DNA from: G963675935 sp963823895
Lineage (GTDB): Bacteria > Planctomycetota > Planctomycetia > Pirellulales > Thermoguttaceae
Direction of reading: 5' to 3'
Assembly (NCBI GenBank): GCA_963823895.1
Contig: CAWGNG010000028.1
Location: 124,001 to 188,000 of the forward strand
Length of the DNA stretch: 64,000 bases
Position 1 is the stretch's first letter, and the number at the start of each line of letters is the position of its first letter. Made by a program: the position numbers and the translations under genes. Shown in pieces: positions 26,219 through 34,957 of this stretch. The notes beneath the pieces are model-generated. The model was not told the DNA's origin. It saw only the letters and a list, made by a program, of their open reading frames with translations, and did not search any database.

Positions 26219-27313
26219 ATGGCATTAGCCGATTATCTTGCGGAACTGGAGTGCTTGGTCCGCGATGCCACGGCCGCGTTCGAGGCTGCCGCTGACGACG
26301 ATGCGTTGGAGGCGGCGCGGGTTCAATTCCTCGGCGCCAAAAGCGGTCGGTTGAAGGCCGTCCAAAAAGGTCTCGGATCGGTCGATAAGGCCGACCGCCC
26401 CGCCGCTGGCAAACGCTTCAACGAGGTCAAGCAGGCGATCGAGGCGGCGCACGAATCGGCCGTCGAACGGCTGACCAAAGTGGCCCGCCCGGCGGCCGAC
26501 ACTCGGCAGTCCGACCCCACCGTGCCCGGCGTTCGCTTGCGGCTGGGCCGGCTGCATCCGGTGACGCAGACGATCGACGAGTTGAAGGAGATCATGGGCC
26601 GGCTCGGGTTCACCGCGGTCGATGGGCCCGAGGTCGAAGACGCCTGGCACAATTTCGAGGCCCTGAACATCCCGCCCGCCCATCCCGCCCGCGATCCGCT
26701 GGAGAACTTCTACCTGGCGTTAGCGGAGAGGGGCCAGGGATCAGGGGTCAGGGGTCAGGGCGGGAAAGTAGCAAATCAGCAATCAGCAATCAGCAATCAG
26801 CAATCGACAATCCCCTCTCCCTTCCTTCTGCGCAGCCAAACCAGCACCGTGCAGATTCGCGTGATGGAGCGGACGCAGCCGCCGGTGCGGATCATTTCCT
26901 GCGGCCGGGTCTATCGGCCCGATACGGCCGATGCCACGCACTTCCCGATGTTCCATCAGATCGAGGGGCTGCTGATGGATCGCGGCGTGACGATGGCCGA
27001 CCTGAAGAGCACGGTTCGGCTTTTCGCCCGCAGCGCGTTCGATCCCGACGTTCACATCCGTTTCCGCCCGTCGTTCTTCCCGTTCACCGAGCCGAGCGTC
27101 GAGGTCGACATGACTTGGCGCGACGGCTGGATCGAGATGGGCGGGGCGGGCATGGTCGATCCCAACGTCCTCCGCGCCGTCGGCTACGACCCCGAGGAGT
27201 TCTCCGGCTTCGCCTTCGGACTGGGCATCGAGCGCATCTGCGCCCGCCGCCACGGCATCGCCGACATCCGCGAATTGTATAAGAACGACGTGAGGTTTTT
27301 ACATCAATTCTAG
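26219..27313 (+). CDS. pheS: Phenylalanyl-tRNA synthetase alpha subunit, with an internal repeat insert
   Basis: A 364-residue PheS. The N-terminal coiled coil is followed by the class II core: HPVTQTIDELKEIMGRLGF, motif 2 (RIISCGRVYRPDTADATH), FPMFHQIEGL, and motif 3 near GFAFGLGIERICARRHG. Between FYLAL and LLRSQTSTVQIR, where other PheS proteins have only a few residues, ~33 extra residues (about 169-200) are encoded by two heptamer arrays. The insert is at a surface loop before motif 2 and keeps the frame. PheS pairs with PheT as an alpha2-beta2 enzyme that charges tRNA-Phe. Here a restriction-modification gene stands between the two. Confidence 0.96.
   Translation: MALADYLAELECLVRDATAAFEAAADDDALEAARVQFLGAKSGRLKAVQKGLGSVDKADRPAAGKRFNEVKQAIEAAHESAVERLTKVARPAADTRQSDPTVPGVRLRLGRLHPVTQTIDELKEIMGRLGFTAVDGPEVEDAWHNFEALNIPPAHPARDPLENFYLALAERGQGSGVRGQGGKVANQQSAISNQQSTIPSPFLLRSQTSTVQIRVMERTQPPVRIISCGRVYRPDTADATHFPMFHQIEGLLMDRGVTMADLKSTVRLFARSAFDPDVHIRFRPSFFPFTEPSVEVDMTWRDGWIEMGGAGMVDPNVLRAVGYDPEEFSGFAFGLGIERICARRHGIADIRELYKNDVRFLHQF
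26725..26820. repeat. Two heptamer arrays inserted in pheS
   Basis: A 96-bp (32-codon) segment bounded by GGAGAGGGG and CCCCTCTCC. It holds three to four GGGRTCA units (26733-26760) and then five CAGCAAT units (to ~26806). Both arrays are in the orientation that has no stop codon in any frame; the reverse orientation would give TGA. It encodes QGSGVRGQGG and NQQSAISNQQS. Confidence 0.92.
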
Positions 27314-27325
27314 CGACGCGACGAA

Positions 27326-30300
27326 GTGACTACCCGACAGCACAGACTGTTTTCGGAGCTCGACGCGGCCAGGTTTGGCAATGGCGGCCCTCGGGAACGA
27401 TTGATACTCCCGAAACTGCTCGCGTCGGCGGCAAGCGATCTTCGACTCCGTGATCAACAACAGGCGGAGGCGCACGAAATCCTCATTCGATGGGCGGACC
27501 TGGAAGAACAAGGAAAGCTCCGCCGGATGAAAGAAACCACTCTGGAAGGAGAGTTCCTAACGGACGTGTTCTCCAAAGCGTTGGGTTACACCCTGTTCTC
27601 GGAGAACAAGGCCCAATGGAATGTCTGGCCGAAGTACTCCGTGCCGGACGGGGAGGCCGACGCCGCGATAGGCGTCTTCGACGAAACAACGAAATGGCCG
27701 CCGCTGGCGCTCATGGAATTGAAGGGACCGACCGTCAACGTCGATCGCGATCGCTTTCGCGGACGCACGCCCGTGCAGCAATGCTGGGACTATTTGAACG
27801 TAGCGCCGGAATGCCCGTGGGGAATCGTCTGCAACTATGTTAGTTTCCGCCTTTTTCACCGGAACAAGACTCCCCGCACGTTCGAGCAATTCACTCTTCA
27901 GGACCTGCGCAACCCCAATCGCTTTGCTGAGTTCTATTGTCTGTTTTCCCGCAGCGGCTTGCTGCCCGGCGTTCTTGGCGAGCCGCCGCGCGCATTGGTC
28001 TTGCTGCAAAAGACCGATGAACGTCAACGGGAGGTAGGCCAGGAACTATACTACCGCTACCAGGACCAGCGGATCGCGCTGATTCGTCATCTGCGGCGGC
28101 CGCCGTACGGCAAGTCCCTTGACGCGGCGATCCACGTGGCACAGGTTCTCTTGGACCGCATCATCTTCATCGCGTTTTGTGAAGACCGCGATCTGCTCCC
28201 CCCCAAGTCCATCGACGATGCTTGGCGAAACGTCGGCGCTTTTACTCTGGCCACGAACCCTCGCTGGGACAGCTTTCGCAACCTCTTCCGCAGCATCGAC
28301 CAGGGCAACAAGCGACGCGGCGTCAGTCCGTTCAACGGCGGTCTCTTCCGGCATGACGAGGAAGTCGACGACCTGGAACTCGACGATTCATGGACCGACT
28401 TCTTTCGGGAAATAGGGACATACGATTTCCGTGACGAAGTCAACGTTGACGTCCTCGGCCACCTGTTCGAGCAGTCGATTTCCGACCTGGAAAGCGTGAG
28501 GGCCGCCCCCGAAGAAATTCTCTCGCCGCGGCCGAGGGTATCGGGAAAACGCAAACGGACCGGCGTCTATTACACGCCTCGCGCCGTTACCCGCTACATC
28601 GTCGAGCATACGCTCGGCCCATGCCTGGAATCGCGGTTTGCCGCCGTAGCCGCCGGGCACGGAATCGATCCGACTGCCAATCCGGAAGATGCCGACCCCG
28701 AGCGATGGTCTCAGTATCAACAGGCTCGTTTGGCGGCGTTGGCCTCCCTGCGAATCTGCGATCCGGCCTGTGGAAGCGGGGCATTTCTCATCGAGGTGTT
28801 GGCGTACCTTGAGGCCGTCTATGACGATATCCTGGACGATCTCCGCTCGCGCAATATCGAGGTGAAGACGTGGTCGCGGCAGAAAGTCAAGGACACGATC
28901 CTCCGCGAAAACCTGTTCGGGGTCGATCTGCTGGAAGAAGGCGTCGAAATCACCCGGCTCGCTCTCTGGATTCGCACCGCGGAAGTCGGCCGCACCTTGG
29001 CCGATCTTTCCGAGAACATTCGCTGCGGCAACAGCTTGGTGGACGATCCCCACGTCGATCCTCGCGCCTTCGACTGGGAACGGGCGTTCCCGCGCGTGTT
29101 TGCCGAAGGGAAGTTCGATTGCGTTATCAGCAACCCGCCCTACATCAAGCTGCAGAACTTCCGCAGCCGCGAGCCGCGGGCCGCCGCATACCTCGTCGAA
29201 CGCTACCGCGCTGCCCGGACCGGCAACTTCGACATGTACCTGCCGTTCATCGAACGGGGCCTGGAATTGCTGAAGCTCGACGGCCGCATGGGCTTCATCG
29301 CCCCCAACGTCTGGCTCTACAACGAATATGGCCGCGGGCTGCGCGAACTCGTGGCCGAAAAACGCTCGCTCGAACGGTTCGTCGATTTCAAGAGCCACCA
29401 GGTCTTCGACGACGCCACGACCTACACCGCCCTCCAGTTCTTCTCGTCCCAGCCGCGAAAAGACATCGCCGTGGCCGACGCGCCCACAGGCGACTTGACA
29501 AAACTGGACTTCCGCCACGTCGGCTACAAGAACCTAGCAGCGGGATCTTGGGCGTTGTTGGGCAAAGCCGACCGAAAACTCCTCGACAAAATGCGCGAAC
29601 GGAGCACAACGCTCGCCGAGGCGTCAGGGCAAATCTTTCAAGGCTTGATTACCAGTTCGGACGTCGTTTACCACCTTGTCAAGCTGGGGCCGGGCCGCTA
29701 CTACTCCCATGCGCTGAAAGGCGACGTGGAAATGGAAGACGAACTGATGAAGCCGCTTGTTTCGGGCGAGGACGCCATCCCGTTTGCCACGCCCCCGACC
29801 GACAAATACCTGCTGTTCCCCTACCTCGTCACGGACGAGGAGTGCCGGCTTTACACCCAGCAGGAGATGAAGCGTTTCCGCCGCTGCTGGCAATATCTGC
29901 ACGAGAACGAGAAAACGCTGCGTGCGCGCGAGGGCGGCAAGTTTAGCGACGACCAGTGGTATCGCTTCGGCCGCAACCAAAACATCGACAAGCAGCAGTT
30001 GCCCAAGATCGGGGTCCCCGAGACGGTCAGCAATCTGGTCGCGTTCATCGACGACGAAGCCACACTGTACTTCAACAATGTGCGCGTCAATGGAATCATC
30101 GAAAAGCCGCGGAGCAAGTACAGTCTTTGGTTCCTCTTGGGTATGCTGAATTCGCACCCCCTGGATTTTGTCTTTCGCCTTACTGCGAAACCCAAGGATC
30201 GCGGGTATTTTGAGGCCAACAAGCAATTCATCGCGCCGCTGCCGATACCGAAAACGCGGAGCGTCGGGCCGGTGGCCGAACTGGCCAAGAAGCTGGCCGG

Positions 30301-30665
30301 CCTTTGCGCGCGAGGCGGCGCTGCGGCGGGGCGTGTGCCGGCGTCTCGCCGTGGATCTCGCGCCCGCGTCCCTCGTGCCCACGCCGCCCGAGTTGGTTCC
30401 GCTGCCGCGAAAACTGGAAAGGATGGAATCGCTGACTGTCGCGCAGTTGCTCGGCGAAGTGGAGAAGTTCGCCAATCGCAACTTCAAGCCGGCCGAGCGG
30501 GCGCAATGGGATCGCTATCTGACCGAACAGACGGGAAATCTCGCGTCGGTCCTGCGCGAGATCGAAGACGCCCGAAGTGAATTGAATGACCGCGTATGTC
30601 GCCTGTTCAATTTGGCGGACGACGAGATACGTCGAATTGCCGCCGAGCTTGTCCCTGACCCCTGA
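27326..30665 (+). CDS. Type IIG-like restriction-modification enzyme (Eco57I-type), with one apparent frameshift
   Basis: A fused nuclease-methylase of ~1,112 residues once the frame is corrected. An N-terminal PD-(D/E)XK-like site is seen at ~106-133 (PDGEADAAIG, then ALMELKG). Methylase motif I, DPACGSGAFLIEV, is near 478 and motif IV, NPPY, near 602, giving N6-adenine methylation; a TaqI-like specificity region follows. The frame breaks at TTT (30303-30305): with one T fewer, KLAGL continues as AREAALRRG to the stop at 30665. The GTG at 27326 is the likely start. It lies between pheS (12 bp away) and pheT (22 bp away) and must share their transcript. Its stop codon lies within a heptamer array. 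Confidence 0.82.
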
Positions 30666-30686
30666 TCCCTGATCCCTGACCCCTCC
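30651..30686. repeat. TGAYCCC heptamer array at the restriction gene stop
   Basis: About four units of TGACCCC/TGATCCC, the reverse complement of the GGGRTCA array in pheS. The TGA stop of the restriction-modification gene (30663-30665) is supplied by one unit. The pheT ATG follows 2 bp after the array. Confidence 0.88.
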
Positions 30687-30687
30687 C

Positions 30688-32802
30688 ATGCTCGTCTCCT
30701 GGAATTGGCTGAAACAGTACGTGCCGCTTACCATGTCGGCCGCGGAACTCGAGCGGCGGCTGATGATGGCGGGGCTCAACCATGAGAGCACCGACGAGGT
30801 CGGCGGCGATCTGGCCATCGATCTGGAAGTGACCAGCAATCGGCCCGACTGCCTGGGCCATATCGGCATCGCCCGCGAAATCGCGGTGCTCTGGGGGAGC
30901 GAACTGACGATCCCCGCCGCGCGGCCGGCCGAGGGCAAAACGCCGGTCGATAAGCTGGTCAAGGTGCGAATCGACTGTCCCGACCTCTGCCTGCGTTACA
31001 CCGCCCGCGTAATCCGCGGTGTGAAGATCGGGCCGAGCCCCAAGGCGATTGTCCGCCGGCTGGAGGCGGTCGGCATCACGCCGATCAACAACGTCGTCGA
31101 TATCAGCAATTACGTGCTGATGGAAGTCGGCCAGCCGCTGCACACCTTCGATTTCGCCAAACTCGAAGGAAAAACGGGAAAAAGGGGGACAGGCCCCCTT
31201 TGTGCGGCAAACGGGGACTGTCCCCCTTTTTCCGGGGCGGAGATCATCGTTCGCCGCCCGCTGCCGGGCGAGGTGATCGAGGCGATCGATCACAAGACCT
31301 ACGTGCTCTCGCCCGAGATGTGCCTGATTTGCGATGCGCGGCGAGCGGTGGCGATCGGCGGGGTGATGGGCGGGGCGCAGACGGAGATTTCGCCCGCCAC
31401 CCGCGACGTGTTGATCGAGGCGGCCGAGTTCGACCCGGTTTCGATCCGCAACACCGCCCGGCAGCTTAATCTGCACAGCGATTCGTCGTACCGCTTCGAG
31501 CGGCAGATCGATCCCGAGGGGCTCGATTGGGCCAGCCGCCGTTGCTGTGAACTGATCCTCGACACGGCCGGCGGCGAACTGGCGGCCGGCATGATCGACG
31601 TCGGCCAGCCCCCGCCGCCGCGCGAGCCGATCGTGCTGCGTCTCGCACAAATCGAGCGGATTCTCGGCATTCCCGTGCCCGCCAAGCGCGTGCAGGAAAT
31701 CCTGCTGGCGTTGGGCAACGAAGTCTCTCATCCCGATTCGTTCCTGCCGCATCCGTCGGTCTCGGTCCAACAGCCCACGTCGCTTTGCGTCGTTCCACCG
31801 AGTTGGCGGCGCGACCTGACCCGTGAAATCGATCTGGTCGAAGAGGTGGGGCGCATCCACGGATACGACGCGATCCCCGAGGACGTCGGCGTGCCGATGG
31901 TCCCGTCGGCCCGGCGCCGCGACGATCGCGTCTTCGAGCGGGTTCGCCACGTGCTGACGGCCGCCGGCTTCGACGAAGCCCTGACGCTGAGCGTCGTCGA
32001 TGCGCAGGCCTCGGCGTCGATGAGCCCCTGGACCGATGCCGAACCGCTGCGGACGCTCACACCGGTCGTGCGCGGCGCCGATTGCTTGCGCCGCAGCCTC
32101 GTGCCGAGCCTGCTGGCGGCGCGGCGAACGAACGAGTCGTTGGCCAACGCGGAGATCGAGTTGTTCGAGATCGCCAAGGTCTATCTGCCGCAAGGCGGCG
32201 ATTTGCCGCACGAGAACTTCATGCTGGCCATCACCAGCGGCCGCGATTACTTGGCCGTCAAGGGGGTGATCGAGACGATACTGGCCGAGCTGAAGGTCGC
32301 CCTTCCGCTGGCCGCCGCCGACGCCGGCATGGCGATCCTCGACCCGTCCGCCTCCTGCCGCCTGCAATTGGGCGGCGAGATGTTCGGCTACGTCGGCCGA
32401 TTGACTCACGAGGCGCTGCGACAATTCGATCTTCGCGGGCCGGCGGTCGTGGCCGAAATCCGCTTGGCGCCGCTGGTCGAGGAGTCCGACCTGGTGCCGC
32501 GCTGCGTGCCGCAGTCCCCTTATCCGGCGGTGACGCGCGACTTGAACCTGGTGGTCACCGAATCGGTTCGCTGGGCCGAGGTCGCCGCGACGGTGCGCGA
32601 ACAGGGTGGCCCCTGTTTCGAGTCGCTCGATTACCGCGACACGTACCGCCATGCAAAGCGGCTTGGCGACAAGAAAAGCCTGCTGTTCTCGATTGCCCTC
32701 CGCTCGCCCGGCGGCACGTTGACCAGTCAACAGGCCGACGAGGTTCGCGATCGGATCGTCGTTGCGTGCAAGGCGAAGCACGGGGCGGAATTGCGCCTCT
32801 GA
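30688..32802 (+). CDS. pheT: Phenylalanyl-tRNA synthetase beta subunit, with an internal repeat insert
   Basis: A 704-residue PheT starting MLVSWNWLKQYVPLTMSAAE. Domains in order: B1/B5-type N-terminus without the tRNA-binding EMAP-like domain (short form), B3/B4 editing domain (NNVVDISNYVLMEVGQPLH), B5 (DLTREIDLVEEVGRIHGYD), core and C-terminal anticodon-binding domain (PQSPYPAVTRDLNLVV to QADEVRDRIV). At residues ~164-182, between TFDFAKLE and IIVRRPLPGE, ~20 extra residues (GKTGKRGTGPLCAANGDCPP) are encoded by a palindromic element. The normal protein goes directly from one to the other. It lies near the editing domain on the surface. Confidence 0.96.
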   Translation: MLVSWNWLKQYVPLTMSAAELERRLMMAGLNHESTDEVGGDLAIDLEVTSNRPDCLGHIGIAREIAVLWGSELTIPAARPAEGKTPVDKLVKVRIDCPDLCLRYTARVIRGVKIGPSPKAIVRRLEAVGITPINNVVDISNYVLMEVGQPLHTFDFAKLEGKTGKRGTGPLCAANGDCPPFSGAEIIVRRPLPGEVIEAIDHKTYVLSPEMCLICDARRAVAIGGVMGGAQTEISPATRDVLIEAAEFDPVSIRNTARQLNLHSDSSYRFERQIDPEGLDWASRRCCELILDTAGGELAAGMIDVGQPPPPREPIVLRLAQIERILGIPVPAKRVQEILLALGNEVSHPDSFLPHPSVSVQQPTSLCVVPPSWRRDLTREIDLVEEVGRIHGYDAIPEDVGVPMVPSARRRDDRVFERVRHVLTAAGFDEALTLSVVDAQASASMSPWTDAEPLRTLTPVVRGADCLRRSLVPSLLAARRTNESLANAEIELFEIAKVYLPQGGDLPHENFMLAITSGRDYLAVKGVIETILAELKVALPLAAADAGMAILDPSASCRLQLGGEMFGYVGRLTHEALRQFDLRGPAVVAEIRLAPLVEESDLVPRCVPQSPYPAVTRDLNLVVTESVRWAEVAATVREQGGPCFESLDYRDTYRHAKRLGDKKSLLFSIALRSPGGTLTSQQADEVRDRIVVACKAKHGAELRL
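31177..31233. repeat. Palindromic element inserted in pheT
   Basis: A perfect 16-bp inverted repeat, GGAAAAAGGGGGACAG (31177-31192) and CTGTCCCCCTTTTTCC (31218-31233), around a 25-nt loop; 57 bp in all, exactly 19 codons. A fragment of the same arm, AAAAGGGGGACAGG, occurs at ~46996 outside any gene. Confidence 0.92.
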
Positions 32803-32807
32803 AAGGA

Positions 32808-32858
32808 GGGGGCAGGGACCAGGGGCCAGCGGTCAGGGGCCAGGGATCAGAGGTCTGA
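32808..32858. repeat. Degenerate heptamer array after pheT
   Basis: About seven units of the form GGGNYCA (GGGACCA, GGGGCCA, GCGGTCA, GGGATCA), starting 6 bp past the pheT stop. Same family as in pheS, here non-coding and more diverged. Confidence 0.8.
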
Positions 32859-32950
32859 CCCGCATTTCTAATCAATGGAGTCGGGTGACCATTGGACACA
32901 ATCGTGCAGGAGCGTTACGGCTGCCCGTGCTTGACTTTGGGAGAACTCAG

Positions 32951-33105
32951 ATGGACCCAAGTGACGGTTTTGTCCATCATCATTCCTCGCCCGAAGCCAA
33001 AATCGCTCTATTTCGCTCGCTCTTCCGAGGACGCGACGATGTGTATCCGCGTCGTTTCGAGAGCCGTAAAAGCGGCAAGTCCGGCTATCAGCCTGTGTGT
33101 GCCAA
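32951..33105 (+). pseudogene. N-terminal fragment of a TOTE-type helicase/primase protein
   Basis: A stretch of ~52 residues reads SSPEAKIALFRSLFRGRDDV and continues YPRRFESRKSGKSGYQPVCAN. This matches the conserved start of proteins of the TOTE conflict system (an archaeo-eukaryotic primase domain with a helicase and nuclease). Homology stops at CAN, 33105, where a possible insertion-sequence end begins; nothing of the rest is seen. It is therefore a remnant, probably cut by the transposon next to it. The match is from memory of the motif, not a search. Confidence 0.7.
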
Positions 33106-34773
33106 TGTAGCTGTCCATTCCCTGAAAACTGGCGCTGCCTGATTTTGGGAAATCGGCTATCAAGGTGGCATGGATGTTGAGCAACTCAGGAAAGATGTTC
33201 ATGCGGGGCGGATCACACCCGATCGGCTGATCGATTTGATTGTGACCCTTCAGCGCCGGAACGAAGAGTTGGAGCGTCAACTGAAGGGCGGCTCGCCGCC
33301 GAAGATTTCGGAGCCGTTCTCGGTGGAGGCAGAAGAACGGCGGCAGGAGGCGCGAGGAAGGAAGCGGCGGAGGCGAAAGCAGCGGTCGGGCGGACGGATT
33401 AGCACGGCTGAGAAGATCGCTCAAGCCGTGCGAACCGAGAAAGTCTTCCCGGCTGGGGTGCGGAAGGCAGATTGCCGGCTGTCGCACACGCGGGTGGCAT
33501 GGCGGCTGGAAGACGGCCAAGCGGTCCTGGTGGCCTATGACATTTATCGCGGCCCGAAGAACCAATACGGCAAGATTCCGGGCGTCTTCGGCCGCAGCGA
33601 GTTCGGGGCGGAGATCGTGCTGGCCATTGCCTACCAGGTGTACGTGGTCGGCCTTTCCTTCGACAAAGTATGCCTGCTGATGAACTTCTTCCAGCACTTG
33701 ACGCTGCGGAAGTCGCAGGCCGACGCCCTGTTGAACCAGTTGGCGCGGCAATGGGAAGAGGAATTCGAGTTGCTGTGCTTGCTGCTGGCCAACTCGCTGG
33801 TAGTGCATACCGATGAGACGGGCTGGAGCATCAACAGCGTGTGGGCCTTTCTCTCGGAGAAGGTGCGGGTATTGTTCTTCGGCGTGCATAAGGATGCGGA
33901 GACACTACGGCAGATTCTCGACCCGGCGATATTCGCGGGACTGGTGATCAGCGACGATGCGGCGGTGTATGCGAACTTTACCCAATCACAGAAGTGCTGG
34001 GCGCATTTCTTGCGAAAGGCGATCAAGCTAACGCTGATGGAGCCTGCCAACGCCGAGTATCGCCAGTTTACCGACCGGCTGCTGGAGATTTACCGCGAAG
34101 CCTGTCGGGTGCAGCATGACCGGCGGCTGAGCGGGGAAGGACGAAAGGGGAAGGTCGCAGTGCTGGAGGATGAGGTTCTGGAGTTGTGCGCTCCGATGTG
34201 GGTAGCCGAACTGCCGCCCGGCGAAGGGCCAGAAGACGACTATCGGCTGCTGTGCAACGAACTGATGCGGGTGATGCTGGCGGAGCAGCTCTTCACGTTT
34301 GTCACGGCGGAGCCGGTGGAGAAGCCCAACGGGGAAGTGCTGATCGTGTCGGGAACGAACAACGAAGCCGAACGGACGCTACGCTCTCCGGCGCAGCGCG
34401 GGGCACGGGCCGCACCAACAAGACGGTGGCTGGCGCGCGGCGGCAAACGGTAATCGTCAGCGTGCTGGAATCGCTCCGCCAATATCTTTCCACCTTTACG
34501 CTATCGAGCGTCATCGAGGAAATCCGGCGTTGGTGCAAAACCGGCCGCAGTTGTTTCGCCCGCTGGGTGGAGAAGCTTGGGTTGATCGGTAACGGGCTTC
34601 CGAATGACGGCCGCCTCTCGTTGCTGGACCGCGTCATTCCGGTGCCGGACGGATGAGGGCACGAAAATGCCTTCCAGACCCCAACCCGAGAGTTAGTTAT
34701 CAGATCGTCTTCACAAAGAATTTGGATTTTCTTGCGGGGGGGGGCATATTGCTTTTCCGCAGGGGACGGGTAA
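33106..34773 (+). mobile_element. IS66-like insertion sequence with a single transposase gene
   Basis: The limits are tentative. The left end is set where the TOTE homology stops (TGTAGCTGTCC, 33106); the right end is set where an imperfect inverted match occurs (complement of 34752-34773: TACCCGTCCCCTGCGGAAAA). About 14 of 21 bases agree. No target duplication is clear. Confidence 0.45.
33170..34656 (+). CDS. IS66-family transposase, with one apparent frameshift
   Basis: A DDE transposase of ~495 residues once corrected. A coiled coil (LIVTLQRRNEELERQL) and basic region lead to the core: first Asp in VVHTDETGWS, second in VISDDAAVYANF, with KCWAHFLRK, and the Glu in GTNNEAERTLR. The frame breaks at CAG (~34396); one extra G gives PAQARGTGRTNKTVAGARRQ, the usual IS66 end, and runs to 34656. 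Unlike the IS66 copy at 41.7 kb it has no tnpA or tnpB gene before it. It may be active if the shift is a sequencing error. Confidence 0.8.
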
Positions 34774-34957
34774 AATCGCATTCATGTCGTTTGACTTGGT
34801 TTCCCAGCGTTCGTTGGGAGTTGGACGGCTACGTTAATTCCTGTATTGGTCGATCTTCGCCACGGAGAAGCGTACCATGTTTCATTGCTCTGCAAGGGGT
34901 CACGTTGTCCAGAGAGTAGGCTTCGCATCGACAATCGCGCTCGATCAGCACCGTGTC
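34774..34957. other. Intergenic region before the surface-protein gene
   Basis: About 180 bp with no repeat or hairpin noted. It follows a run of ten G residues (near 34737) that is a likely place for sequencing error. An alternative start of the next gene lies at 34877. Confidence 0.35.

Noticed and set aside
26733..26806. CRISPR array
   Set aside because: The tandem units are 7 nt with no unique spacers and no cas genes are near. They are heptamer arrays.
30607..32781. 724-codon open frame on the minus strand
   Set aside because: Antisense shadow of pheT; composition is Arg/Gln/Asp-rich without any domain.
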